NCBI RefSeq assembly: GCF_010730745.1
Contig: NZ_AP022615.1
Location: 248,001 to 312,000 of the forward strand
Length of the DNA stretch: 64,000 bases
Direction of reading: 5' to 3'
Source of the DNA: Mycobacterium heidelbergense
GTDB lineage: Bacteria > Actinomycetota > Actinomycetes > Mycobacteriales > Mycobacteriaceae
Position numbers and translations under genes: made by a program. Of this stretch, positions 1-8,916 are shown piece after piece. The first letter of the stretch is position 1; the number at the start of each line of letters is the position of its first letter. The notes under the pieces were generated by a model, which was not told where the DNA came from, did not search any database, and saw nothing but the letters and a program-made list of their open reading frames with translations.

Positions 1-1064
1 GGGTATTCACGCATGTAGCCGTAGCCGCCGTGCAATTGCAGACAGCGGTCGATCAGGTGCACCTGTTTCTCGGTGGCATACCACTTGGCCATGGCGGCCT
101 GTTCGGCCGTCAGCTTTTTGTCCAGGTGCAGGCGGACGAACTCGTCGACCATCATGCGCACCACGGTGGCCTCGGTCGCCAGCTCGGCGAGGACGAAACG
201 GCTGTTCTGGAAGCTGCCGATCGGCCTGCCAAAGGCCTTGCGCTCCTTGGTGTATCGCAGCGTGTGCTCGAGCACCTGCTCCATCGCGGCGGCCGCCATG
301 ATGGCGATCGAGATCCGTTCCTGCGGCAGGTTCTGCATGAGGTAGATGAACCCCCTGCCCTCCTCGCCGAGCAGGTTTTCGGCCGGAACCTCGACGTCGG
401 TGAACGACAGCTCGGCCGTGTCCTGCGCGTCGAGCCCGATCTTGTCCAAATGGCGGCCCCGTTCGAAGCCCTCCATGCCCCGCTCGACGACGAGCAGCGA
501 AAAGCCTTGCGCGCCTTTCTCGGGGTCGGTCTGCGCCACCACGATCACCAGGTCGGAGTTGATTCCGTTGGTGATGAACGTCTTTGACCCGTTCAGCACG
601 TAGTGGTCGCCCCGCCTGACCGCGCGGGTCTTGATGCCCTGCAGGTCGCTGCCGGTGCCCGGCTCGGTCATCGCGATCGCGGTGATCAGCTCCCCGGTGC
701 AGAACTTGGGCAACCAGCGCTGCTTCTGCTCCTCGGTGGCCAGGGCCAGCAGGTACGGCGCCACGATGTCGTTGTGCAGGCCGAAACCGATCCCGCTGTA
801 GCGCCCGGCGGTGGTCTCCTCGGTGAGGATCGCGTTGTACCGGAAGTCGGGATTGCCGCCGCCGCCGTACTCCTCGGGCACCGACATGCCCAGGAAGCCC
901 TGCTTGCCGGCCTCGAGCCAGACGCCCCGGTCGACGATCTTCGCCTTCTCCCATTCGTCATGGTGGGGCGCCACGTGGCGGTCGAGGAAGCCGCGGTAGG
1001 ACTCGCGGAACAGGTCGTGCTCGGGCTCGAACAGGGTGCGCTGGTACTTGATAACGCTACTCAT
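1..1064 (-). CDS. fadE20: Acyl-CoA dehydrogenase FadE20 (3' end cut by window)
   Basis: FAD-dependent acyl-CoA dehydrogenase that introduces the alpha,beta double bond in fatty acyl-CoA beta-oxidation; cytosolic. The ATG at 1064 follows a GGAGGTAA-like ribosome site. The 354 visible codons show the family signature MTEPGTGSD (about residues 132-140) and the C-terminal LHGGYGYMREYP stretch near the window edge. About 30 C-terminal residues lie outside the window if it matches the usual ~385 aa. The order fadE20-hflX-dapF matches M. tuberculosis Rv2724c-Rv2726c as remembered, which supports the symbol; family membership rests on the motifs. The physiological substrate is not shown by the sequence. 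Confidence 0.9.
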   Translation of the reverse strand, partial: MSSVIKYQRTLFEPEHDLFRESYRGFLDRHVAPHHDEWEKAKIVDRGVWLEAGKQGFLGMSVPEEYGGGGNPDFRYNAILTEETTAGRYSGIGFGLHNDIVAPYLLALATEEQKQRWLPKFCTGELITAIAMTEPGTGSDLQGIKTRAVRRGDHYVLNGSKTFITNGINSDLVIVVAQTDPEKGAQGFSLLVVERGMEGFERGRHLDKIGLDAQDTAELSFTDVEVPAENLLGEEGRGFIYLMQNLPQERISIAIMAAAAMEQVLEHTLRYTKERKAFGRPIGSFQNSRFVLAELATEATVVRMMVDEFVRLHLDKKLTAEQAAMAKWYATEKQVHLIDRCLQLHGGYGYMREY

Positions 1065-1164
1065 GGATTACCTCCGCTGACCTCCGGCGAACGGGAACGC
1101 TGCCGCCCAACATATACCAACCAGCCGGTTGGTCGGCGGCCGGCGGGGTCGGCCCCGCGCCGCT

Positions 1165-2601
1165 TCAGTGGGCGGTGAACTCCCGCAGGCTGGCCGCCAG
1201 CGCCACCGGCACGCGCGCCCTGATCCGGGTGCCATCGGCGTTGTGCTCCTCCTGCTGCACACGCCCGCCCGCGTGCAGGCGGGCCACGAGGTCGCCGCGG
1301 TCGTACGGGATGACCACGTCGACGGCGGTGTCATTGGGGGCGGCGAGTTCGGCCATCCGCCGCCGCAGGGCGTCGATGCCGTCGCCGGTGCGCGCGGACA
1401 CGAACACCGCGCCGGGCAGCGCGTGCCGCAGCTTGGCGAGCATGAGATCGCTTGCGGCGTCGACCTTGTTGACCACCAGCAGCTCGGGCGGCGGGTCGCC
1501 GTGATGGGAGGCGATCTCCGCAAAGATCTCGGAGATCACCTGGCGGACCGCGTTGATCTGGGCCAGCGGGTTGACGTCGGAGCCGTCCACCACGTGCACC
1601 AGCAGGTCGGCGTCGACCACCTCTTCGAGCGTCGAGCGGAACGCCTCGACCAGCTGGGTGGGCAGGTGCCGGACGAACCCGACGGTGTCGGTGAGCACGA
1701 ATGGGCGGCCGTCCTCGAATTCCGCGCGCCGGGTGGTGGGTTCGAGGGTGGCAAACAGCGCGTCCTGCACCAGCACCCCGGCCCCGGTCAGCGCGTTGAG
1801 CAGGCTGGACTTGCCGGCGTTGGTGTAGCCGACGATGGCGATCGACGGCGTGTCGCTCTCCAGGCGGCGGCTGCGCTGGGTGTCGCGGGCCTGCTTCATG
1901 TCCTTGATCTCGCGGCGCAGCTTGGCCATCCGCTCGCGGATGCGGCGCCGGTCGGTCTCGATCTTGGTCTCACCGGGGCCGCGCAGGCCCACCCCGCCGC
2001 CGCTGCCGCCGGCCCGGCCACCGGCCTGCCGCGACATCGACTCGCCCCAGCCGCGCAGCCGCGGCAGCATGTACTGCATCTGGGCCAGCGACACCTGCGC
2101 CTTGCCCTCCCGGCTGGTGGCGTGCTGGGCGAAGATGTCCAGGATCAGCGCGGTGCGGTCGATGACCTTGACCTTGACGGCCTTTTCCAGCGCGGTCAGC
2201 TGCGCCGGGGACAGTTCGCCGTCGCAGATGACGGTGTCGGCGCCGGTGGCCAGCACCACCTCGCGCAGCTCGGCCGCCTTGCCCGAGCCGATGTAGGTCG
2301 ACGGGTCGGGCTTGTCGCGGCGCTGGATGAGTCCCTCGAGCACCTGCGAGCCGGCGGTTTCGGCCAGGGCCGCCAGCTCGGCCATGCTGGCCCGGTTGTC
2401 GGCGGCGCTGCCCTCGGTCCACACCCCCACCAGCACCACGCGTTCCAGCCGCAGCTGGCGGTACTCGACCTCGGAGACGTCGGCGAGTTCGGTGGACAGG
2501 CCCGCGACGCGGCGCAGCGCCGAGCGGTCTTCGAGGGCGAGCTCACCGACGCTGGGCGCCGGCTCGACGGGGCCTGTGTCGGGCGAATCGGGAAAAGTCA
2601 T
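1165..2601 (-). CDS. hflX: GTPase HflX (ribosome-associated)
   Basis: Ribosome-splitting/rescue GTPase of the Obg-HflX family, acting in the cytosol on 50S subunits or stalled 70S ribosomes. With the ATG at 2601 it is 478 aa. The HflX N-domain is followed by a linker with the family LRGPGETK motif (about 216-223). The G domain shows the P-loop GYTNAGKS (258-265), G3 DTVG (305-308) and G4 NKVD (about 372). A TTG at 2637 would add 12 residues; I prefer the ATG because homologues as remembered begin MTxPD. It sits between fadE20 and dapF as in M. tuberculosis Rv2725c. In mycobacteria HflX is linked to hypoxia and macrolide response (family knowledge). Confidence 0.93.
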   Translation of the reverse strand: MTFPDSPDTGPVEPAPSVGELALEDRSALRRVAGLSTELADVSEVEYRQLRLERVVLVGVWTEGSAADNRASMAELAALAETAGSQVLEGLIQRRDKPDPSTYIGSGKAAELREVVLATGADTVICDGELSPAQLTALEKAVKVKVIDRTALILDIFAQHATSREGKAQVSLAQMQYMLPRLRGWGESMSRQAGGRAGGSGGGVGLRGPGETKIETDRRRIRERMAKLRREIKDMKQARDTQRSRRLESDTPSIAIVGYTNAGKSSLLNALTGAGVLVQDALFATLEPTTRRAEFEDGRPFVLTDTVGFVRHLPTQLVEAFRSTLEEVVDADLLVHVVDGSDVNPLAQINAVRQVISEIFAEIASHHGDPPPELLVVNKVDAASDLMLAKLRHALPGAVFVSARTGDGIDALRRRMAELAAPNDTAVDVVIPYDRGDLVARLHAGGRVQQEEHNADGTRIRARVPVALAASLREFTAH

Positions 2602-2647
2602 CAGCAATATCCGATGGTGGCACGTCGCGGTTGGCAATGCATCCGAA

Positions 2648-3514
2648 TTACAGTGCGCTCCACCATTCCCCGCTGATCTCGCCGCGGGCCACCAGCACCG
2701 ACGGCCCGCGCAGGAAGCTGGTGGCGTCGGTGACGGTGACGACGACGTCGCCGCCGGGGACCCGCACCGTGAGCGTCCCGGTGTCGGCGCCGGCGTCGGC
2801 GAGCGCGGCGACCGCGCCCGCCACCGTCCCGGTGCCGCACGAGCGGGTCTCGCCCACCCCGCGCTCGTGGACCCGCATGTGCACCACTCCGCCGGCCGCC
2901 CCGGTGAGCACCTCGACGTTGACCCCGTCGGGGAACCGTGCGCGGTCGAACCGCACCGGCGCCGCGACGTCCAGGGCCGCGAGCTCGTCGACGCTCAGCC
3001 CGGGGTCGACGCACGCCAGGTGCGGGTTGCCGACGTCGATCGCGATGCCGGCGAATCGCCGCCCGCCGATGACGGCCTCCCCCGCGCCCAGCCGGTTGGC
3101 CTTGCCCATGTCGACGGTGACGTCGGCGTGGGTCTGACCGGCGTGATGCAGGGTGACCAGTCGCGGGCCGGCCAGCGACCCGACGACGAACTCGTCGCGG
3201 GTTTCCAGGCCGCTGGCCCGCAGGTAGTGCGCGAACACCCGCACGCCGTTGCCGCACATCTGCGCGGTCGACCCGTCGGCGTTGCGGTAGTCCATGTACC
3301 AGTCGCCCGCGCCGACGCCGTCGGGCAGGCGCCCGAGCACGCCGGCCGCCACGGCGGCGCCCGCGGTGGTGATCCGCAGCACCCCGTCGGCGCCCAAGCC
3401 CCGGCGCCGGTCGCACACCGCGGCCACCCGGGCGGCGGTGAGCGTCAGCTCGGCGTCGAGGTCGGGCAGCAGCACGAAGTCGTTCTGCGTGCCGTGGCCC
3501 TTGGCGAAAATCAC
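2648..3514 (-). CDS. dapF: Diaminopimelate epimerase
   Basis: PLP-independent racemase that converts LL-DAP to meso-DAP, the last step before lysine and the peptidoglycan cross-linking residue. The 288-aa protein begins at a GTG (3514) with the conserved FAKGHGTQNDF. The two catalytic cysteines are C87 in QMCGNG and C226 in ETRSCGTGT. Length matches the family. A TACCCT hexamer ends 6 nt before the GTG, so the transcript is predicted to be leaderless, which also favours this start over an upstream in-frame ATG at 3883 inside miaA. The gene lies 28 nt downstream of miaA. Confidence 0.96.
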   Translation of the reverse strand: MIFAKGHGTQNDFVLLPDLDAELTLTAARVAAVCDRRRGLGADGVLRITTAGAAVAAGVLGRLPDGVGAGDWYMDYRNADGSTAQMCGNGVRVFAHYLRASGLETRDEFVVGSLAGPRLVTLHHAGQTHADVTVDMGKANRLGAGEAVIGGRRFAGIAIDVGNPHLACVDPGLSVDELAALDVAAPVRFDRARFPDGVNVEVLTGAAGGVVHMRVHERGVGETRSCGTGTVAGAVAALADAGADTGTLTVRVPGGDVVVTVTDATSFLRGPSVLVARGEISGEWWSAL

Positions 3515-3542
3515 CAGTTCAGGGTAGCCCGACGACGGCACT

Positions 3543-4493
3543 TCAGCCCGCCCGCCGCCACGCCCGCAGCGCGCCGTCGAGGAGGCCGGCGGAATCGGCC
3601 GCGTCGATCCAGTGCACCCGGTGGTCGCGGCGAAACCAGGACCGCTGCCGCCGCACGTAGCGCCGGGTGCCCGCGTAGGTCTGCTCCCGCGCGGCGCGCA
3701 GGTGGTCGGCGTGGCCCCCGGCGTCGAGCGCCGCCAACACCTGGGCGTAGCCGAGGGCGCGCGACGCGGTGACGCCGTCGCGCAGGCCCTGGTCCAGCAG
3801 CGCGCGCACCTCGTCGACCAGGCCCCACTCGAACATCGCGTCGGTACGCCTGGCCAGCCTCTCGTCGAGAATCGTTGTATCACAGTCCAATCCGACGATC
3901 GCGGTGTCCCAGCGCGGCGCCCCGATGCGCGGCGCGGACGCGGCGAACGGCCGTCCGGTGAGCTCGACGACCTCGAGGGCCCGCACCGTGCGCCGCCCGT
4001 CGGTGGGCAGGATCGCCGCGGCCGCCGCCGGGTCGCGGCGGGCCAGCTCGGCGTGCAGCCCGTCCGGCCCGATCTCGGCGAGCCGCTCCTCCCAGCGCGC
4101 CCGCACCGCCGGGTCGGTCGCGGGAAACGACCAGTCGTCGAGCAGCGATTGGACGTACAGCATCGAACCGCCCACGATCACCGGCACCGCGCCCCGGGCC
4201 GTGATCGCCTCGACGTCGGCGGCGGCGGCGCGCTGATAGCGGGCGACGGTCGCGGTCTCGGTCACGTGCAGGACGTCGAGCTGGTGGTGGGGAACGCCGC
4301 GGCGCGCGTCGGCGGGCAGCTTGGCGGTGCCGATGTCCATGCCGCGATACAGCTGCATCGCGTCCGCATTCACGACCTCCGCCCCGGCCTCGCCACCGAG
4401 CCGCCCGACCCGCTCCGCGAAGTCGAGCGCCAGCTGCGACTTGCCGGTACCGGTGGGCCCGATGATCGCGAGCGGCCGCACGGCTACCCTCAC
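3543..4493 (-). CDS. miaA: tRNA dimethylallyltransferase
   Basis: Transfers a dimethylallyl group from DMAPP to N6 of A37 in tRNAs reading UNN codons, the substrate for MiaB further along this window. The protein is 316 aa with P-loop GPTGTGKS (12-19), then DAMQLYRGMDIGTAK and the LGYAQ...R(R)YVRRQRSWFRR C-terminal region typical of MiaA. The GTG at 4493 overlaps the upstream stop by 4 nt (GTGA), implying coupling. A second GTG at 4481 would give the shorter MRPLAIIGPT start seen in M. tuberculosis as remembered; both are plausible. Confidence 0.95.
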   Translation of the reverse strand: MRVAVRPLAIIGPTGTGKSQLALDFAERVGRLGGEAGAEVVNADAMQLYRGMDIGTAKLPADARRGVPHHQLDVLHVTETATVARYQRAAAADVEAITARGAVPVIVGGSMLYVQSLLDDWSFPATDPAVRARWEERLAEIGPDGLHAELARRDPAAAAAILPTDGRRTVRALEVVELTGRPFAASAPRIGAPRWDTAIVGLDCDTTILDERLARRTDAMFEWGLVDEVRALLDQGLRDGVTASRALGYAQVLAALDAGGHADHLRAAREQTYAGTRRYVRRQRSWFRRDHRVHWIDAADSAGLLDGALRAWRRAG

Positions 4494-5188
4494 GGCTGCC
4501 AGGCGCCCGCGAAGTAGCCCACGCCGTAGGGCGCGCCACGGTAGAGCTCTTTGGCAGATCGCGGCCCCGGCTCGGTCAGGCCGGCCAGCACCTGGAACGC
4601 GACCCGCCCCACGATCCGGGGCGACAGCCCGGCCAGGGCGGCGGCGTCGCCGTTTGCCAGCGCGTCGTCCAGGGCCAGCTGCGCGTCGGCGTCGCCGGGG
4701 TGGTGGCCGCCGGGCGCGGCCGGGGTCAGGGTGTTCGCGCCGTCGGCGACGACGAGCACGCCGATCGGATCCGGCGTCGCGTCGATCTCGGCGCGCAATC
4801 GCCTGCCGTGGGCCAGCGCGGCGGCGGCGGCGTAGTCGCCGCGGTAGACGCGGACCCGCGCGCTGGCCTCGGGCCGCGCCCGGCCCCGCACCCAGGCGGC
4901 GAGCAGCGCGCACAGGGGAAATTCGGCGGGCGGCCCGGCGCCGTCGTGGGCCCGCGGGGAGAGCGAGACCCGGACGTCGGCGCCGAAGCCCGCGAAGGTG
5001 CCCACGGGGCCGCCGGGCTCCAGCAGCCCGTCGGCGCCACCCGTTCCGAGGGCCACCCAGCGGGTTGGCAACAAGGCGGCGGCGGCCAGCACCGCCGAGG
5101 TCAGATCGGCCACCTCGGCGGCGGCCGCCCCGGCGAGCTCGGGAACGAGCACCGGCGCGCAGGGGACGATCGCGATGGTGCCCAGCAC
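4490..5188 (-). CDS. Conserved protein, class III extradiol dioxygenase (LigB)-like fold
   Basis: A 232-aa alanine-rich protein, positional counterpart of M. tuberculosis Rv2728c. The N-terminus MLGTIAIVPCAPVLVPELAG and the glycine-rich segments that follow resemble the LigB/MEMO-like superfamily of class III extradiol dioxygenases. I cannot identify a complete metal-binding set with certainty. No signal peptide or membrane segment is evident. It is coupled to miaA by a GTGA overlap, so the two are probably co-translated. Function unknown; the superfamily assignment is from memory. Confidence 0.75.
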   Translation of the reverse strand: MLGTIAIVPCAPVLVPELAGAAAAEVADLTSAVLAAAALLPTRWVALGTGGADGLLEPGGPVGTFAGFGADVRVSLSPRAHDGAGPPAEFPLCALLAAWVRGRARPEASARVRVYRGDYAAAAALAHGRRLRAEIDATPDPIGVLVVADGANTLTPAAPGGHHPGDADAQLALDDALANGDAAALAGLSPRIVGRVAFQVLAGLTEPGPRSAKELYRGAPYGVGYFAGAWQP

Positions 5189-5229
5189 GCCACCAAACTA
5201 ACGAGCACCGGATGCGAGCGTGAGCCCGA

Positions 5230-6198
5230 CTAGGTGATCGGCTCGCTTCCCTTCGGTGCCGCCGGGGAAATGCCGCCGGGCAGGCGTTCGCGCGGCGCGC
5301 CGTCGCAGTCGGCGGCTCTCAGGTCCCGCCCGGTCCCGGCCGCCATCGAGGCGGCCTCGCCGCGGGCCAGCGCCACCGTCGCGATGATCACCAAAGCCAC
5401 CGCCGCGACCAGGACGAACGCCCCGGGACCTCTGGCTTCGAGCGTCTCGCCCAGCACCGTGATCCCGAGCACGCCGGCGACCACGGGCTTGGCCACGGTC
5501 ATCGTGGGCAGCGACGCGGTCAGCGCGCCGGCGCGAAAGGCGGACTGCTGGAAGATCATTCCGCACAGGGCCACCAGCAGCCAAGGATAGAACTCGGGCG
5601 CGCGCAGCACGGCGCCGAAGCCCTCCTCGAGCAGCTCGACGATTCCCTTGGTGAGCACCGCGAAAAGCGCCAGCGACGAGCCGGCCACCACCGCGAGCAG
5701 CACCGCCGCGACCGGGCGGCTCGACCAGACGCGCGCCGCCAGCACGCACAACACCAGCGCGGGGCCCATCACCAGGGCCACGACCATCCACGTCGACGCC
5801 GGCGCCCGCTCCTGGCCGGACTCCGGGTTGCCGACGATGATGACCACCGCCAACGCGGCGGCCAGCGCCGTCGCCCACGCCCACTCCCAGCGGGTCACCC
5901 GGTGGTTGGCCAGCCGCGCGTAGATCGGCAACGCGAACAGCAGCGCGGTCACCTGCAGCGCCGTCACCAAGACCACCGACCCCCACGCCAGGGCCACCGC
6001 CTGCAGGCTGTAATTGGTGACCGCCGCCAGGCCGCCCAGCCACCATCGCCTGTCGCGCAACGACATGCGGAACAGCTCGAGGTGGCCGACCTCCCTGTCG
6101 GTGATCTCCTGCGCGGAGCGCTGCCGGATCACATCGCCGACCGCGGAGGCCAGCGCCGCGCACAGGGCGATCAGCGCCGCGACATCCACCTTCGACAT
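5230..6198 (-). CDS. DMT-type integral membrane protein (Rv2729c-like), copy 1
   Basis: A 322-aa polytopic membrane protein with about ten hydrophobic helices, resembling drug/metabolite transporter (EamA-like) proteins. It starts MSKVDVAALIALCAALASAVGDV. An ATG at 6198 sits 5 nt after a GAGGGGG ribosome site. The conserved SLPTMTV and VLGETLEARGP segments are shared with the adjacent copy 2. The C-terminal tail of about 45 residues is hydrophilic and probably cytoplasmic. No substrate can be assigned. M. tuberculosis has, as I remember, one gene here (Rv2729c), so the pair looks like a tandem duplication. Confidence 0.85.
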   Translation of the reverse strand: MSKVDVAALIALCAALASAVGDVIRQRSAQEITDREVGHLELFRMSLRDRRWWLGGLAAVTNYSLQAVALAWGSVVLVTALQVTALLFALPIYARLANHRVTRWEWAWATALAAALAVVIIVGNPESGQERAPASTWMVVALVMGPALVLCVLAARVWSSRPVAAVLLAVVAGSSLALFAVLTKGIVELLEEGFGAVLRAPEFYPWLLVALCGMIFQQSAFRAGALTASLPTMTVAKPVVAGVLGITVLGETLEARGPGAFVLVAAVALVIIATVALARGEAASMAAGTGRDLRAADCDGAPRERLPGGISPAAPKGSEPIT

Positions 6199-6321
6199 GT
6201 GGACCCCCTCGTCGGCGTTCCCACCAGCGTTCCCCTCGAAGCTGTGTGTACACGTGCTGTTCGATCAGAGTTCAGCGACCACTGTAGTGCGACGGCCCCT
6301 CACGCGGAGCCCGCGGCAAAC

Positions 6322-7263
6322 CTATCCGCGGCCGGCCACACCCACCGCCAACCGGGGAGCGGCGGCCATCCCCGGCACCGGCAGGCGGTCTTCGGTGAAC
6401 TGCGCGGCGTCGCCCGCCGACATCGATGCGGCTTCGCCGCGGGCCAGGGCCGCCGTCGCCACGACCACCACGACAACCGCCGCCGCCAGCACGACGAGCT
6501 TCGGGCCGCCGGCGCCAAGCGTTTCGCCAAGCACCGTCACGCCCAGCAGCGAGGCCACCACCGGCTCGGTCACCGTCATCGTCGGCAGCGAGGCGGTGAG
6601 GGCGCTGGCCCGAAACGCCGACTGCTGAAACACCGTTCCCAGCACCGCGACCAGCAGCCAGCCGTACAACTCCGGGGTGCGCAGCAACGCCCACGGGCCG
6701 GCGCCCGCCACGTCGACGATGGCCTTGGTGAAGACGGCGAACAACGCCCACGACGACGCCGACACCGCCGCGAGCAGCACCGCCGCGAGCGGGCCCGACC
6801 AGATCCGCGCGCCCAGCACGCAGAACACCATCGCCGGGCCGATGACCACGGCCACGACCGCCCAGGTCTGCAACGACGCCCGCGGGTAGCCGGCCGCCGG
6901 TTCGCCGACCGCGACGAACACCGCCACCGCGGCGGCCAGCAGCACCGCCCACCCCCACTCCCGGCGGGTCAATCCCTTCTTGGTCAGCCACGCGTAGACC
7001 GGCAGGGCGAACAGCAACGCCGTCACCTGCAGCGCCTGCACCAACACCACCGACCCCAGGCCCAGCGCCACGGCCTGCAGCGCGGCGCTGATCACCGCCG
7101 CCGCGCCGCCCAGCCACCACCGGAGGTCACGCAACGACATGCGCAGCAGCTCGACATGGCCGACTTCTTCGTCGGTGATTTCCTGCGCGGACCGCTGCCG
7201 GACCACGTCCCCGACGCCCGAGATCAGCGCGGCGACCAGCGCGAGCAGCGCCGCGATATCCAC
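6322..7263 (-). CDS. DMT-type integral membrane protein, copy 2 (tandem paralogue; start uncertain)
   Basis: Paralogue of the neighbouring 5230-6198 gene, with the same VGDVxRQRSAQEITDxEVGH motif, about ten membrane helices and the SLPTMTV and VLGETLGAGGP blocks. The reading frame is clear but the start is not. Aligned to copy 1, the ATG of copy 1 corresponds to ATC at 7272, with the same GAGGGGG ribosome site 9 nt upstream. The nearest standard starts are GTG at 7263 (used here, 313 aa) and TTG at 7293. The gene may therefore start at a rare ATC or at a start with poor spacing. A transport role is inferred from the fold only. Confidence 0.8.
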   Translation of the reverse strand: MDIAALLALVAALISGVGDVVRQRSAQEITDEEVGHVELLRMSLRDLRWWLGGAAAVISAALQAVALGLGSVVLVQALQVTALLFALPVYAWLTKKGLTRREWGWAVLLAAAVAVFVAVGEPAAGYPRASLQTWAVVAVVIGPAMVFCVLGARIWSGPLAAVLLAAVSASSWALFAVFTKAIVDVAGAGPWALLRTPELYGWLLVAVLGTVFQQSAFRASALTASLPTMTVTEPVVASLLGVTVLGETLGAGGPKLVVLAAAVVVVVVATAALARGEAASMSAGDAAQFTEDRLPVPGMAAAPRLAVGVAGRG

Positions 7264-7566
7264 CTTGGCGATGTTGACCCGCCCCCTCTGCAAACCCCAC
7301 CAGAAACACCAGCCGCTTCCGTCACCGTACCGGGCCGCGCGGTGCCGCAATATGGCCGGAGCAACGGTGGAATCGAACTGTGACCCCCGCCGGCACAAGG
7401 TGGGCGCGCGGCGCGGGGCAAACTGCTTGAATACTGTGGGAACCGGTTGAGGAGCGTCGGCGGCACGGCCGCGCCGGCCTCCCGACCGTACGGGTGCCGC
7501 TACGCGCGGCGGGCGCGCGGGGATAGTGACCGCGCGAAGTGTTGGCAGAAGGGTAGTGACGAGCGC
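7264..7566. other. Intergenic region between divergent genes
   Basis: About 300 bases between the divergently read copy-2 membrane protein and the DUF349 gene. It contains the GAGGGGG ribosome site of the membrane protein (about 7282-7288, minus strand) and an AAGGG site just before 7567. A plus-strand frame stays open from 7447, but its N-terminal 40 codons are Arg/Gly/Ala-rich and homologues start at 7567. No gene, RNA or clear palindrome was recognised. Confidence 0.5.
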
Positions 7567-8916
7567 ATGACGGCTGACGAGCCCCACAGCAACGATTCGG
7601 CTGGGCCGGTTTCGGGGCCGGCGCCGCGTCCCGGACCGCGTCCCGGCCCCCGGCCCCCGAGCTCGGGGCCGCGGCCCGCCGCCCACCCGGTGGCGGTGCA
7701 CCCGCCGAGCGATCCGCACCGGTTCGGACGCGTCGACGACGACGGCACGGTGTGGCTGGTCAGCTCGGCCGGCGAGCGCATCGTCGGCTCCTGGCAGGCC
7801 GGCGACCGTGAGGCGGCCTTCGCCCACTTCGGCCGCCGGTTCGACGACCTGAGCACCGAGATCACCCTCATGGAGGAGCGGCTGGCGTCGGGCACCGGGG
7901 ACGCCCGCAAGATCAAGGCCCACGCGTCCGCGCTGGCCGAAACGTTGCCGACGGCGCCCGTGCTGGGTGACGTCGACGCGCTCGCGGGCCGGCTGACCAG
8001 CCTTGTCGAGCACGCCGGCGCCGCCATCACGCAAGACCGATCCCGGCGCGAGGAGCATCGGGCCGCCCAAACCGCCCGCAAGGAGGCGCTGGCCGCCGAA
8101 GCCGAGGAGCTGGCCGCCAATTCGACGCAATGGAAGGCCGCCGGGGATCGGCTGCGGGCGATCCTGGACGAGTGGAAGACCATCAGCGGGCTGGACCGCA
8201 AGGTCGACGACGCGTTGTGGAAGCGCTACTCGGCGGCCCGGGACACCTTCAACCGGCGGCGGGGCTCCCATTTCGCCGAGCTGGACCGGGAGCGATCGGG
8301 CATCCGGCTGGCGAAGGAACAGCTCTGCGAGCGTGCCGAAGAGCTGTCCGATTCGACGGACTGGGCCGCCACCAGCGCGGAGTTCCGCAAGCTGCTCGCC
8401 GAGTGGAAGGCGGCGGGGCGGGTGACCAGGGACGTCGACGACGCCCTGTGGCGGCGCTTCAAGGCCGCCCAGGACACCTTCTTCGCCGCCCGCAACGCCG
8501 TGTCGGCGGAAAAGGACGCGGAGTTGCACGCCAATGCCGCCGCCAAAGAGGAGCTGCTGGCCGAAGCGGAACGCCTCGACACCGGCAACCTCGACGCGGC
8601 CAGGGCGGCGCTGCGGTCCATCGCCGACAAATGGGATGCGATCGGAAGGGTGCCGCGGGAGCGCTCCGCCGAGTTGGAGCGGCGGCTGCGCGCGGTGGAG
8701 AAGAGGGTGCGCGAGGCCGGCGACGCGGATTGGGCCGATCCCCAGGCGCAGGCCCGGGCCGAACAGTTCCGGACCCGCGCCGAGCAATACGAACAGCAGG
8801 CCCAGAAGGCCGCGGCGGCCGGGCGGACGAAGGAAGCCGAACAGGCCAAGGCCAACGCCGAACAGTGGCGGCAGTGGGCCGAGGCCGCCGCCGAGGCGCT
8901 GACCCGCAGACCCTAG
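7567..8916 (+). CDS. DUF349 domain coiled-coil protein (Rv2731-like)
   Basis: A 449-aa protein with a Pro/Gly-rich, probably disordered N-terminus (about 1-55) followed by two to three DUF349 helical repeats. These are recognisable by the recurring W-K-A-A-G-x-[RV]-x-x-x-x-D-x-x-L-W-x-R-[FY] pattern (for example KTISGLDRKVDDALWKRY and KAAGRVTRDVDDALWRRF). The C-terminal ~60 residues are Ala/Glu/Gln-rich coiled coil. The ATG at 7567 follows an AAGGG site. The stop overlaps the convergent gene by 4 nt. Biochemical function is unknown. Confidence 0.88.
   Translation: MTADEPHSNDSAGPVSGPAPRPGPRPGPRPPSSGPRPAAHPVAVHPPSDPHRFGRVDDDGTVWLVSSAGERIVGSWQAGDREAAFAHFGRRFDDLSTEITLMEERLASGTGDARKIKAHASALAETLPTAPVLGDVDALAGRLTSLVEHAGAAITQDRSRREEHRAAQTARKEALAAEAEELAANSTQWKAAGDRLRAILDEWKTISGLDRKVDDALWKRYSAARDTFNRRRGSHFAELDRERSGIRLAKEQLCERAEELSDSTDWAATSAEFRKLLAEWKAAGRVTRDVDDALWRRFKAAQDTFFAARNAVSAEKDAELHANAAAKEELLAEAERLDTGNLDAARAALRSIADKWDAIGRVPRERSAELERRLRAVEKRVREAGDADWADPQAQARAEQFRTRAEQYEQQAQKAAAAGRTKEAEQAKANAEQWRQWAEAAAEALTRRP

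Noticed and set aside
1129..2676. 515-aa plus-strand open frame opposite hflX
   Set aside because: His/Gln/Gly/Val-rich translation typical of an antisense shadow of high-GC coding sequence; hflX on the other strand has all GTPase motifs.
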